In this document: piece after piece, positions 1 to 5,597 of the stretch
How the letters are laid out: each line of letters starts with the position of its first letter
Numbering within the stretch: position 1 is the first letter of the stretch
Source of the DNA: Candidatus Yonathbacteria bacterium
GTDB taxonomy: Bacteria > Patescibacteriota > Minisyncoccia > Phycocordibacterales > UBA1550
Assembly (NCBI GenBank): GCA_016201355.1
Contig: JACQCY010000010.1
Span: 1-9,563 of the forward strand
Direction: 5' to 3'
DNA length: 9,563 nt
The notes under the pieces: model-generated
The model's input: only the letters and a program-made list of their open reading frames with translations
Databases searched by the model: none
Told to the model about the DNA's origin: nothing
Translations under genes and position numbers: made by a program

Positions 1-300
1 CGACCGAGCCCCGTTTCCGCCCATTCAATTTTAAAAAAATCCCCCGCGAAAAAGAAAAAGCATGGAAAGGTGGAACGGGGCGAGGGTGAGAAGCGAATAC
101 TTGGAGCTTCGCAAGACCTTGAGCACCGCAGGTGCGAAAGGTGTACCGTTCCCGTAGAGAAATGGTCGGATTGTGAGAGTCACCACGCAATCGGAGCGTA
201 CGCATTGGTCTAAAGCCACCACGCACGCGGAGCGTGCGATTAGTCAGAGTTTTGTTGGAAAAAAGTTCGCGCAAAGGATATAATTAGGTCACCAAGCGTT
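1..300. repeat. Non-coding stretch with clustered short palindromes at left edge
   Basis: I see no convincing gene here. The stretch holds several compact inverted repeats: GCACC-GCA-GGTGC at 123-135 and a perfect 7-bp stem CGCACGC-GGA-GCGTGCG at 222-238. The palindrome at 222-238 lies in the second of two diverged copies of a roughly 30-bp unit (181-211 and 217-246), both beginning CACCACGCA and sharing CGGAGCGT. Two plus-strand frames are open from the window edge, to stops near 87-89 and 211-213, so the tail of a gene starting upstream cannot be excluded. Neither reads like a recognisable protein. Confidence 0.45.
279..284 (+). promoter_or_regulatory. Possible -10 box (TATAAT)
   Basis: A perfect TATAAT lies 18 bp downstream of TTGGAA (255-260), a 4/6 match to the -35 consensus. 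Nothing obviously coding follows. A transcript from here would run directly into the hairpin at 304-328, so it may yield only a very short RNA, or the box may be a chance match in AT-rich DNA. Confidence 0.3.
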
Positions 301-303
301 AAG

Positions 304-328
304 AAAAAGTGAACTGCTCCACTTTTTT
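304..328 (+). terminator. Hairpin with T-run, probable terminator
   Basis: AAAAAGTG (304-311) pairs with CACTTTTT (320-327) around an 8-nt loop, and the right arm ends in six T. The A-rich left arm means it could also act on the minus strand. It lies in gene-free DNA and may end a transcript entering from the left. Confidence 0.45.
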
Positions 329-347
329 AGCTTTGTGAAAGCGCAAC

Positions 348-473
348 GATATTTTCTCAGCAGAGAAAATCGTGAGCTGGGGTCGCGAGCACTTACATAG
401 GATTTGAGCCTAGCGAAGAATCATATTTAGTGACTCGTGACCACACGAGATTCAGCCGAACGGAAGCGAGTCA
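348..473. repeat. Cluster of hairpins in gene-free DNA
   Basis: Three short inverted repeats follow each other: ATTTTCTC-AGCA-GAGAAAAT (351-370), TAGG/CCTA (398-412) and CTCGTG-ACCA-CACGAG (434-449). TGACTCG at 431-437 is also perfectly complementary to CGAGTCA at 467-473, so the last hairpin and this longer pairing exclude each other. No ORF is evident. It could be a structured RNA or decayed repeat DNA; nothing matches a known RNA family that I can name, and it is not a tRNA. Confidence 0.35.
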
Positions 474-499
474 ATTATCTAAAACAATCGTGACTGTCC

Positions 500-519
500 C
501 CATTAACCCCCATTAACCC
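500..519. repeat. Perfect tandem repeat of a 10-bp unit
   Basis: The unit CCATTAACCC occurs twice head to tail, ending 13 bp before the -10-like box of the mini-ORF at 545. A position just upstream of a promoter is compatible with a regulator binding site, but there is no direct evidence for that. Confidence 0.5.
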
Positions 520-532
520 AAAAAATACAAAA

Positions 533-538
533 TATAAA
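533..538 (+). promoter_or_regulatory. -10-like box of the 26-codon mini-ORF
   Basis: TATAAA ends 6 nt before the ATG at 545. If used, transcription would begin at or next to the start codon and the mRNA would be leaderless. No clear -35 element is seen. The same spacing recurs before several larger genes in this window. Confidence 0.35.
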
Positions 539-544
539 TAACCA

Positions 545-625
545 ATGCCTGATTATTTACAATACATCATCTTTCTTGGAGCAACAGTGCAAATGATTGG
601 AATTTCTCCTCATCAGATTCTCTAA
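545..625 (+). CDS. 26-aa hydrophobic mini-ORF, hypothetical or gene remnant
   Basis: A short reading frame begins MPDYLQYIIFLGATVQMIGI and stops after 26 residues; about residues 4-20 would form one membrane segment. It has no Shine-Dalgarno site, but a TATAAA box lies 6 nt upstream, and a strong terminator begins at the base after the stop codon. That promoter-ORF-terminator layout suggests a real small membrane peptide. It could equally be the surviving 5' end of a larger membrane-protein gene whose remainder was lost. I cannot assign a function. Confidence 0.35.
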   Translation: MPDYLQYIIFLGATVQMIGISPHQIL

Positions 626-665
626 AAGCCCCACTGTTGTTACTTGGTGGGGCTTCTTTCTTTTT
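626..665 (+). terminator. Strong intrinsic terminator, partly bidirectional
   Basis: AAGCCCCAC (626-634) and GTGGGGCTT (647-655) form a perfect 9-bp stem with a 12-nt loop, followed by a T-rich tract to 665. It ends the 545-625 unit. On the minus strand the stem is followed by TTTT, so it probably also terminates the convergent gene that stops at 675. Confidence 0.85.
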
Positions 666-674
666 GAATTATTC

Positions 675-2153
675 TTAATCCGTTCCCTTAGCAAGCGAAT
701 TCAAAAGCGCGCGGGTTTTTGGACCGACACTGCCGTAGCCGGGTGTTTTTGTTGAGGCAAGACCGTATTTTTCTTGCAGTCGTTTGACGGCGCGCGCCGT
801 TGCAGGGCCGAAATTGCCATTCACGATTCCTTCCGGATAAAATGCGGGATTCTTTTTCAAAAATTCTTGGAGTGCGCGTACTTCTGCGCCAAAAGAACCG
901 CGCGCGAGAGGTTTCGTAAAAATCTTTTTTGCTTGCGGTGAGGTTGTCTGCGCTCCGATTGCTGAAGTTGTTGTTAGGGGAGAAGAAGTCTGTATTGACG
1001 CTTGCGTTACTGTGGGGATTGCGGATGATGTCGGGGTAGCGACAGTGGCGCTTGCCCCGATAGTTTTTGGAACAATCCAAAAAGATATATCTTTGCCACG
1101 AGTTGCGTCAAAGCCCCCTGTCTTGCGCTCGGGGACAAGCATTATGGTTATTTGCTCGCTCACGGCGCTTTTGTTGGTAAAGACGACCGTTCCCGTACCA
1201 CTTGCGGAGATTCGCGGATCAAAAGCGATCACACCGCATTTTGGAGTTGAGGATGCCGACCCTACCGTAAAAAGTACCGAGATATTTTCATTGCAGGAAA
1301 TTTGCAGATTTGCCCCGGCTGATTTTTCGGTTGCCCAAGAAAATGAAATCGGGACGCCATCCGGTATTCGTTCTGTTGTTGTTGAAACACTGAATGTTGT
1401 CGTGATGGGGTCGGGGATGATATTGCTCTCAACAGATACCGTCATTGATTTTGTTTGCATACCATTGTAAATGCCCGACGCCATCATCGGCGTGAGTGTC
1501 ATTGTAATATTTTGCGCAAAGGGGTCGCTGTTATTAAACGATAGGGGAATGGATCCCGAGGCGGGAAGACCGTCTGTAAACAAATAAGTGTTACAAGGAA
1601 TCTCTCCCGCTCCGTACGAAGTTGAAGTTGTGCGGATGGTCGAGGCGCAGGAGATGGAAAGATTTACTCCGTCAATCAAACTTCCTGACCACGAAAGCGT
1701 GTACGGTGTTTGAGACGGTGTGCTTGTCGCTGTCCCCGATAAACCCTCGATGGGCTCTGCGACGGGAGCGACTGAGATTTGGATGTCTTGGCGACCAAGA
1801 GGGTAATCAGCTCCCATGGCGTCTTTGGGAATGACGCGCGCGGTGAATGATTTGTTCGCGCCGGAAAGGTTCCATACGGAAAGGTCTATGCCGTCGACTG
1901 ATGTTGAGACCGAATTTATGGGTGTATCGCAAGGGAAAATAGTTCCGTCTGTTTTTTTAAATTTAATGCCGACAGTGCAGGGAATAACAAATGAATAACC
2001 ACCCGCACTGGCAACGCTCCACGCAAACGATGCGGATTGCCCGGATTTGAGAGAATACGAGCCCGCAATAAATGATGCGACCGATGGGTCTGCGGCATAC
2101 GCATACACGGGTAGAGTGAATAAAAACCCGATAAGGAATAGTATGTATTTCAT
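675..2153 (-). CDS. Secreted protein: three Ig-like repeats plus peptidoglycan-binding domain
   Basis: A 492-aa exported protein probably held on the cell wall. Residues 1-21 are a signal peptide (short KY start, hydrophobic core, AYA|AD-like cleavage region). Three diverged repeats follow, roughly 25-129, 137-242 and 251-361. Each has an (F/L)-(A/S)-W strand near its start (W45, W155, W273) and one cysteine pair 16-19 residues apart (C59/C75, C169/C187, C287/C306), suggesting a disulfide-stabilised beta-sandwich. A Ser/Thr/Ala linker (about 363-410) leads to a peptidoglycan_binding_1 type module (about 416-488). There is no catalytic domain and no sortase motif. This architecture is common in Parcubacteria surface proteins; the ligand of the Ig-like part is unknown. 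The ATG is 7 nt after an extended -10, without an RBS. The gene is monocistronic and converges on the terminator at 626-665. Confidence 0.9.
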   Translation of the reverse strand: MKYILFLIGFLFTLPVYAYAADPSVASFIAGSYSLKSGQSASFAWSVASAGGYSFVIPCTVGIKFKKTDGTIFPCDTPINSVSTSVDGIDLSVWNLSGANKSFTARVIPKDAMGADYPLGRQDIQISVAPVAEPIEGLSGTATSTPSQTPYTLSWSGSLIDGVNLSISCASTIRTTSTSYGAGEIPCNTYLFTDGLPASGSIPLSFNNSDPFAQNITMTLTPMMASGIYNGMQTKSMTVSVESNIIPDPITTTFSVSTTTERIPDGVPISFSWATEKSAGANLQISCNENISVLFTVGSASSTPKCGVIAFDPRISASGTGTVVFTNKSAVSEQITIMLVPERKTGGFDATRGKDISFWIVPKTIGASATVATPTSSAIPTVTQASIQTSSPLTTTSAIGAQTTSPQAKKIFTKPLARGSFGAEVRALQEFLKKNPAFYPEGIVNGNFGPATARAVKRLQEKYGLASTKTPGYGSVGPKTRALLNSLAKGTD

Positions 2154-2160
2154 ATGATTT

Positions 2161-2169
2161 ATTATAACA
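2161..2169 (-). promoter_or_regulatory. Extended -10 promoter (TGTTATAAT) of the Ig-repeat gene
   Basis: On the minus strand TGT-TATAAT is a perfect extended -10 element. It ends 7 nt before the ATG at 2153, where transcription would be expected to start, implying a leaderless mRNA. The -35 region is weak, as tolerated by extended -10 promoters. Confidence 0.65.
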
Positions 2170-2201
2170 GATAAGATTTATAAAATATCTAATCTTTATT
2201 G

Positions 2202-2334
2202 AATTACGAAACTCTTTCTCACCACACATTTTCATGGGTACGCCGTAAAATTCTGCTGAATTTTCGGCTCACTCTCGCGTCGTCACGCTCCGAGAGTCCC
2301 CTGAAAACGCGTGGTTTCGACAAGTTTCGTAATT
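2202..2334. repeat. 133-bp nested palindrome (cloverleaf-forming element)
   Basis: The outer arms 2202-2238 and 2298-2334 are inverted copies. A perfect 12-bp AATTACGAAACT / AGTTTCGTAATT is followed inward by an unmatched 7-nt stretch, then a 15-bp block with three mismatches (ACCACACATTTTCAT against ACCACGCGTTTTCAG), then GGG/CCC. Two smaller hairpins sit inside: GCCGTAAAATTC-TGCT-GAATTTTCGGC (2242-2268, one bulged T) and ACTCTCG/CGAGAGT (2271-2297, 13-nt loop). The whole could fold as a cloverleaf. Two A/G arm differences become G-U pairs in the minus-strand RNA. There is no ORF inside. It may be a MITE- or REP-like element or a structured RNA. Confidence 0.75.
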
Positions 2335-2404
2335 TGTAATTTTGGTTTAATCTTCAAATATATTAGAATGGTAAGTATTCACATATTTTTCCCCTATCAA
2401 AACA

Positions 2405-2485
2405 ATGGACGACATCTACCAACAATCGCTCGACTTCCACAAAAAACCTCATGGTAAAATCTCTTTCCTTCCGCGATTGGCATAG
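2405..2485 (+). pseudogene. Remnant resembling the N-terminus of malic enzyme
   Basis: From the ATG the frame reads MDDIYQQSLDFHKKPHGKIS and stops after 26 codons. The pattern IY..SL..HK...GKI fits the opening of bacterial NAD(P)-dependent malic enzymes, where a KVP... and then YTPGVA segment normally follow. Here the similarity ends after GKIS and a TAG comes soon after; I see no later malic-enzyme motif in any frame before 2584. The best reading is a surviving 5' end of a deleted gene. The match is from memory over only about 20 residues, so chance similarity is possible. The surrounding gaps 2335-2404 and 2486-2583 show nothing else I can name. Confidence 0.4.
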
Positions 2486-2583
2486 GAACGATTACCCTGT
2501 ACACCTCTATTTTGTTTAACATAGACACCCCTTTTTATTTTTTTCGTGCTTCTTCAAAGGAAGACGAACCTAAGACAAACATA

Positions 2584-3513
2584 TTACATTATTTCTACCT
2601 TGTTAAGTGGCAATTCCAGTGTTGTAAATTTTGCGTCTTTGACAATCCTTCCATCGTCGAGGATAAGGAAATAGGGGAGGTTGAGGCGTTTGAGACGAGG
2701 AATTGCTTGGTCAATTCCTAAGAGAATTGCTAATGATGCTTCCGTGTCGGCTTGTTCGCAGGTAGGAGCGATAACGGTTGCGCTGACAATATCCCCCGAT
2801 TCATAGCTTGCTTCACCCTTCTTCATATCAATAAGATGGTGCCATTTCTTTCCATCTTTTTCGCCGTGTGTTTGATAAATTCCTGAAGTTGCCACACTTG
2901 TGTCGCGCGCGCTGATAATAGATACGATGGCACGAGGATCGCGCGGGTCTTGAATGGCAATATTCCATAGAGTTCCGTTTTTGAAAGGTCCACGAGTCAA
3001 TATATCGCCCCCTGCATTAATCATAAAGCCGGGCACACCAACAATCTCCTCTCCTGCTTTATCTATCGCTAACCCTTTTACGATACTTGCTGGCTCAAGA
3101 ATTTGCCCCTCGGCAAGACGGATAGAAAGTTCTCTATCGTCAAATTCAATCGTGCGATAGGTGGGAAGAGGGGAAGGCAGAGAAAAATCTTTAGGAAGTC
3201 CGTAGCCGTATGAAGCAAGAATTCCTCCGACGGATGGGTCAAATACGCCATCGGTTTCTCTTGCGAGGGTCACGCATTTTTTTAACACCTGAAAAAGATC
3301 GATGCTTACCTTGCACCAATTCCCCTTATTTGTATTGAGTCGATGAAGCTCGCTCGTCTCTTTGAAGCGACTGAATTTTTCATCATATGCGCGGAATACT
3401 TTCTCGGCGCGTTCAGTGTATTTGTCGGCTTCCTCTTTTGAAATACCTACGAATGTAATATGCACCGGTATCCCCATTGAGTGAAAAACCCTGTTTTCTT
3501 CTTTTGTCGTCAT
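2584..3513 (-). CDS. apbE: ApbE-type FAD:protein FMN transferase
   Basis: This enzyme cleaves FAD and transfers FMN covalently to a Thr/Ser of a target protein, Mg2+-dependent. It is 309 aa from ATG 3513, close to the catalytic-domain length of the family. Family landmarks appear in order: MGIPVHITF (13-21), SELHRLN (54-60), FDPSVGGIL (91-99), PASIVKGLAID (141-151), NAGGDI (166-171), DTSVATSGIY (204-213), HLIDM (226-230), TVIAPT...ADTEASLAILLG (246-266). The ATG lies 8 nt after the stop of the FMN-binding gene, with AAGGA about 12 nt upstream. A TTG at 3540 would add nine unconserved residues and overlap that gene. Oddly there is neither signal peptide nor lipobox, although ApbE is often an exported lipoprotein. 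The likely substrate is the upstream-encoded protein. Last gene of the cluster. Confidence 0.93.
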   Translation of the reverse strand: MTTKEENRVFHSMGIPVHITFVGISKEEADKYTERAEKVFRAYDEKFSRFKETSELHRLNTNKGNWCKVSIDLFQVLKKCVTLARETDGVFDPSVGGILASYGYGLPKDFSLPSPLPTYRTIEFDDRELSIRLAEGQILEPASIVKGLAIDKAGEEIVGVPGFMINAGGDILTRGPFKNGTLWNIAIQDPRDPRAIVSIISARDTSVATSGIYQTHGEKDGKKWHHLIDMKKGEASYESGDIVSATVIAPTCEQADTEASLAILLGIDQAIPRLKRLNLPYFLILDDGRIVKDAKFTTLELPLNKVEIM

Positions 3514-3521
3514 CTGAGGAA

Positions 3522-4076
3522 TCAATCCTTGTCCCGCCAATCATCATCATCATCGCCACGATAAGAACGAGGGATAGAAGGGGCGGGAGTGCTTGTCTTT
3601 GGAACGGTGTTTCCAGATATGGAAGTTCCCGTCTGCTCGCCCGCTTTTACGATAGCGCTTTCCAGCGACGATTTAAACGCGATACTGGTATAGGTGGCGC
3701 CTGAAACACCCTGGATGTTTGCGTTGCCGGCTTTAAGCGCCTGGTTGACAAGATACGGTTGTGCATAGATAGACGGAGGAGAGTTGGGGACTTTTGGCAT
3801 TGTCACCGCAATTATTTTACCTCCTTTGACCTCTATTGCCGCAACGACATTACCATAGGGGGTCTGGTAAGTATTGCCGGTAAAAGAGCCTTTTGATCCG
3901 CTTGTCCCCGATGGAACCACTTTATTTGAAGAAGGATTTGGCGAAGGGGGGAGAGGAGCAGTGTCTCCCGGAGAGTTCTTTTTAATACGATTGATACCGA
4001 GTACGATTATGGTAACGGACATCAAGGCAAAAAAGACGATAAAGTAATTTTGTAAATTTTTTAAGAAAGTTCTCAT
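3522..4076 (-). CDS. Membrane-anchored FMN-binding domain protein, predicted flavinylation target
   Basis: A 184-aa protein. Residues 1-12 are basic, 11-28 form one transmembrane helix (signal anchor), 37-62 are a Pro/Ser/Gly-rich linker, and about 64-146 make an FMN_bind domain. That domain ends in the motif VSGATYTS (124-131); in this family the last Thr of S/TGATxT, here T130, carries covalent FMN. The helix orientation (positive end inside) places the domain outside the cytoplasm. The tail (147-184) is Thr/Pro-rich and ends with five Asp encoded by a (GAT)5 run. The gene stands 52 nt after the 154-aa gene and 8 nt before apbE, its probable modifying enzyme. Expected role: extracytosolic one- or two-electron carrier. 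No Shine-Dalgarno site is visible before the ATG. Confidence 0.88.
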   Translation of the reverse strand: MRTFLKNLQNYFIVFFALMSVTIIVLGINRIKKNSPGDTAPLPPSPNPSSNKVVPSGTSGSKGSFTGNTYQTPYGNVVAAIEVKGGKIIAVTMPKVPNSPPSIYAQPYLVNQALKAGNANIQGVSGATYTSIAFKSSLESAIVKAGEQTGTSISGNTVPKTSTPAPSIPRSYRGDDDDDWRDKD

Positions 4077-4128
4077 TTTTTACGGATTTTATGAATTAGT
4101 CGTCACAGAGAAGTAGACGGGGCAACTT

Positions 4129-4593
4129 CTATTTTATTTCAAAGAGCTCGCGTACTTTTGATTTAACAAAGAACCACCATCCGACAAGGATGATAACTTC
4201 TCCGAAGTAGAGAGCAGTTAGGGCAATGGTGATGTCGCGAATCTCGCGCTCGGCGGAGTTTTCCGAAATGGTGAGGATATAGTTATTTTTTGGATTTGCG
4301 TATGCGATATAATCTTTGTCTGTTTTTATCTCGTAAAAACCTACCCGCTCAAGTTTATCTGTGCGAATGGCGATAATGTCTTCAGGAAGGTTGAACGATT
4401 GACTTGCTCCAGTGGTCTTTGGCGGTAACGATTCTGATGCGGTAAAAAGTTCGTTTCTTAGCTCACTCATTTCAAGGTAGCTGAGCGTGCCTAATACAAG
4501 AAGGTGCAAGGCAAAAAGGACAACCAGTACGATGATGCCGTAGTTTTGTATTCCCTTCATTTCGTGATTCAATATGGTTTCGTTCGTTCCCAT
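4129..4593 (-). CDS. Two-TM membrane protein with external domain, function unknown
   Basis: A 154-aa protein I do not recognise. Helices are predicted at about 18-40 and 121-143, with a mixed polar domain of about 80 residues between. The basic end (KSKVRELFEIK) should be cytoplasmic, so the domain lies outside, like the sensor part of a histidine kinase, but no HAMP or kinase follows. H30 sits in the middle of the first helix. The position between the oxidoreductase and the FMN-binding gene, 29 nt after the former, suggests a structural or electron-carrying partner in the same membrane complex. Internal ATG 4560 is an alternative start giving 143 aa. The RBS is weak in either case. Confidence 0.75.
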   Translation of the reverse strand: MGTNETILNHEMKGIQNYGIIVLVVLFALHLLVLGTLSYLEMSELRNELFTASESLPPKTTGASQSFNLPEDIIAIRTDKLERVGFYEIKTDKDYIAYANPKNNYILTISENSAEREIRDITIALTALYFGEVIILVGWWFFVKSKVRELFEIK

Positions 4594-4622
4594 TCTTTAA
4601 TTATCATCATCAGTATACTTCT

Positions 4623-5354
4623 TTATCCAAATTTTTGCACGAATATCTGTTTCTCGGGTACCCCTATTTTTTTGAGAAGATCAAGAACCCCCATCGTCAT
4701 AATAGGGACTCCGCAGATATACACATCGCTCTTTTTAAGAAAATCTTCAATGTCTGCCGTATGATTGGTCACAAAACCACGCGCGCCTTTCCATTCCGCG
4801 CTTCCCGCGGAAAGCACGGGGATGAAACGGAAGAGTGGATTTTGAGCGAGTATCTCAAAATCTTTTTTAAAAGCAATATCTTCTTCTTTTGGGGTGCCGA
4901 GGAGGAGTACGGATTCAACATTTTCTTTGAGTGCTTCCTCTGTCATCCGGCGGAATGGCGCGACACCGGTTGAAGTGGCAAAGAATACTTTTGAACGACC
5001 TGTACCATAGCGATAAGGGAAATCGTCAAAAGGGCCGTAACAGACAACTTTTTCACCCACGGGAGCTTCGGCAAAATAACGCGCGCCTACGCCCATTCCG
5101 GCAAAACTGACAAGGAGGGTGAATGAAGTCGTATTCGCCTTTGCCACAGAATACGCACGGGGAACACACCCCGAAGTTTGCGCCTGAATATAGCATCCAA
5201 TAGGAAAAGGTTTTGATATGGGTTCAGGGAGCGCTATGGTCACTTTCTGAATGCGTGAACCGATGCGCTCGGTTGCAATGATCGTGCCGGTAAAATGGGG
5301 CGCTTCTTCAAACCACGCGCGTATGGTGTTGTAAATTTGTTTAAAAAAAAACAT
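4623..5354 (-). CDS. FAD/NAD(P)H-binding oxidoreductase (ferredoxin-reductase fold)
   Basis: A 243-aa flavoenzyme of the ferredoxin-NADP+ reductase superfamily. An FAD beta-barrel occupies about 18-115, with RAYS (66-69, flavin-binding RxYS) and GMGVGARYF (87-94). The NAD(P) domain has TSTGVAPF (127-134, GTGxxP-like nucleotide loop) and CGVPIM (214-219), and ends IFVQKFG. It has no iron-sulfur ligands and no helix of its own, so it would be a cytoplasmic enzyme docking on the neighbouring membrane protein and passing hydride-derived electrons from NAD(P)H via FAD. I chose ATG 5354, overlapping the upstream gene by 14 nt, because homologous sequence begins shortly after it. The frame stays open to a TTG at 5420, but that stretch is the upstream gene's TM region in another frame. 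The overlap contains a T9 run. Confidence 0.9.
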   Translation of the reverse strand: MFFFKQIYNTIRAWFEEAPHFTGTIIATERIGSRIQKVTIALPEPISKPFPIGCYIQAQTSGCVPRAYSVAKANTTSFTLLVSFAGMGVGARYFAEAPVGEKVVCYGPFDDFPYRYGTGRSKVFFATSTGVAPFRRMTEEALKENVESVLLLGTPKEEDIAFKKDFEILAQNPLFRFIPVLSAGSAEWKGARGFVTNHTADIEDFLKKSDVYICGVPIMTMGVLDLLKKIGVPEKQIFVQKFG

Positions 5355-5589
5355 TGAAATTAAATTGGAATACAGCGAGAAGAACATGAATGAAAAGAAA
5401 ACCGAGAGCAAGCCACCCAAACCAATGATGAAGGGGAGTGAAAGGGATTTGCCATTTCATAAAAGCTCGGTAATTGAATTGTTTAATGAGGGCGGTAATG
5501 CAGAGAGAGAGGAAAAAGAATCCTCCGATCATTCCCGTCCACCACACGAGATCGTTACTGAGAAAAGTTGTTGCAATCTGTCCTGTCAT
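5341..5589 (-). CDS. Small 2-TM membrane protein with H-x13-H, ferric-reductase-like fragment
   Basis: An 82-aa protein with helices at about 14-36 and 55-78. The second reads HHWFGWLALGFLFIHVLL, with H54, H55 and H68. This resembles the HRWLGxxA...H helix of ferric-reductase/cytochrome-b-type domains, in which His pairs from two helices hold heme. The second ligand-bearing helix is missing, so heme binding would need a dimer or a partner, or may be lost. The positively charged loop (K36, R41, K45) predicts both termini outside. It is the first gene of the cluster and overlaps the oxidoreductase gene by 14 nt, implying translational coupling. A promoter-like sequence sits just upstream, with a leader of about 2 nt. 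Confidence 0.72.
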   Translation of the reverse strand: MTGQIATTFLSNDLVWWTGMIGGFFFLSLCITALIKQFNYRAFMKWQIPFTPLHHWFGWLALGFLFIHVLLAVFQFNFNVFF

Positions 5590-5597
5590 AATTTGAA

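Noticed and set aside
31..222. 63-aa minus-strand frame at the left edge
   Set aside because: It runs through the palindromic unit cluster, has no RBS or recognisable motif, and looks like chance openness.
1012..1470. 152-aa plus-strand frame
   Set aside because: It lies antisense within the Ig-repeat protein gene, which is strongly supported by signal peptide, repeats and binding domain.
1963..2235. 90-aa minus-strand frame
   Set aside because: It overlaps the signal-peptide end of the secreted protein in another frame and runs into the palindromic element.
2548..2572. Hairpin CTTC-AAAG-GAAG as terminator of the redox cluster
   Set aside because: The stem is short and no T-run follows it on the minus strand, so it does not look like an intrinsic terminator.
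2512..2721. 69-aa plus-strand frame
   Set aside because: About two thirds of it is antisense to the ApbE C-terminus and it has no RBS or motif.
3514..3540. TTG start for ApbE at 3540
   Set aside because: It adds nine unconserved residues and overlaps the FMN-binding gene; ATG 3513 has a possible AAGGA site and starts just after that gene's stop.
5355..5420. TTG start at 5420 extending the oxidoreductase by 22 hydrophobic residues
   Set aside because: This is the T-rich membrane-helix coding region of the 82-aa gene read in another frame, which gives Phe/Leu/Ser by composition alone.
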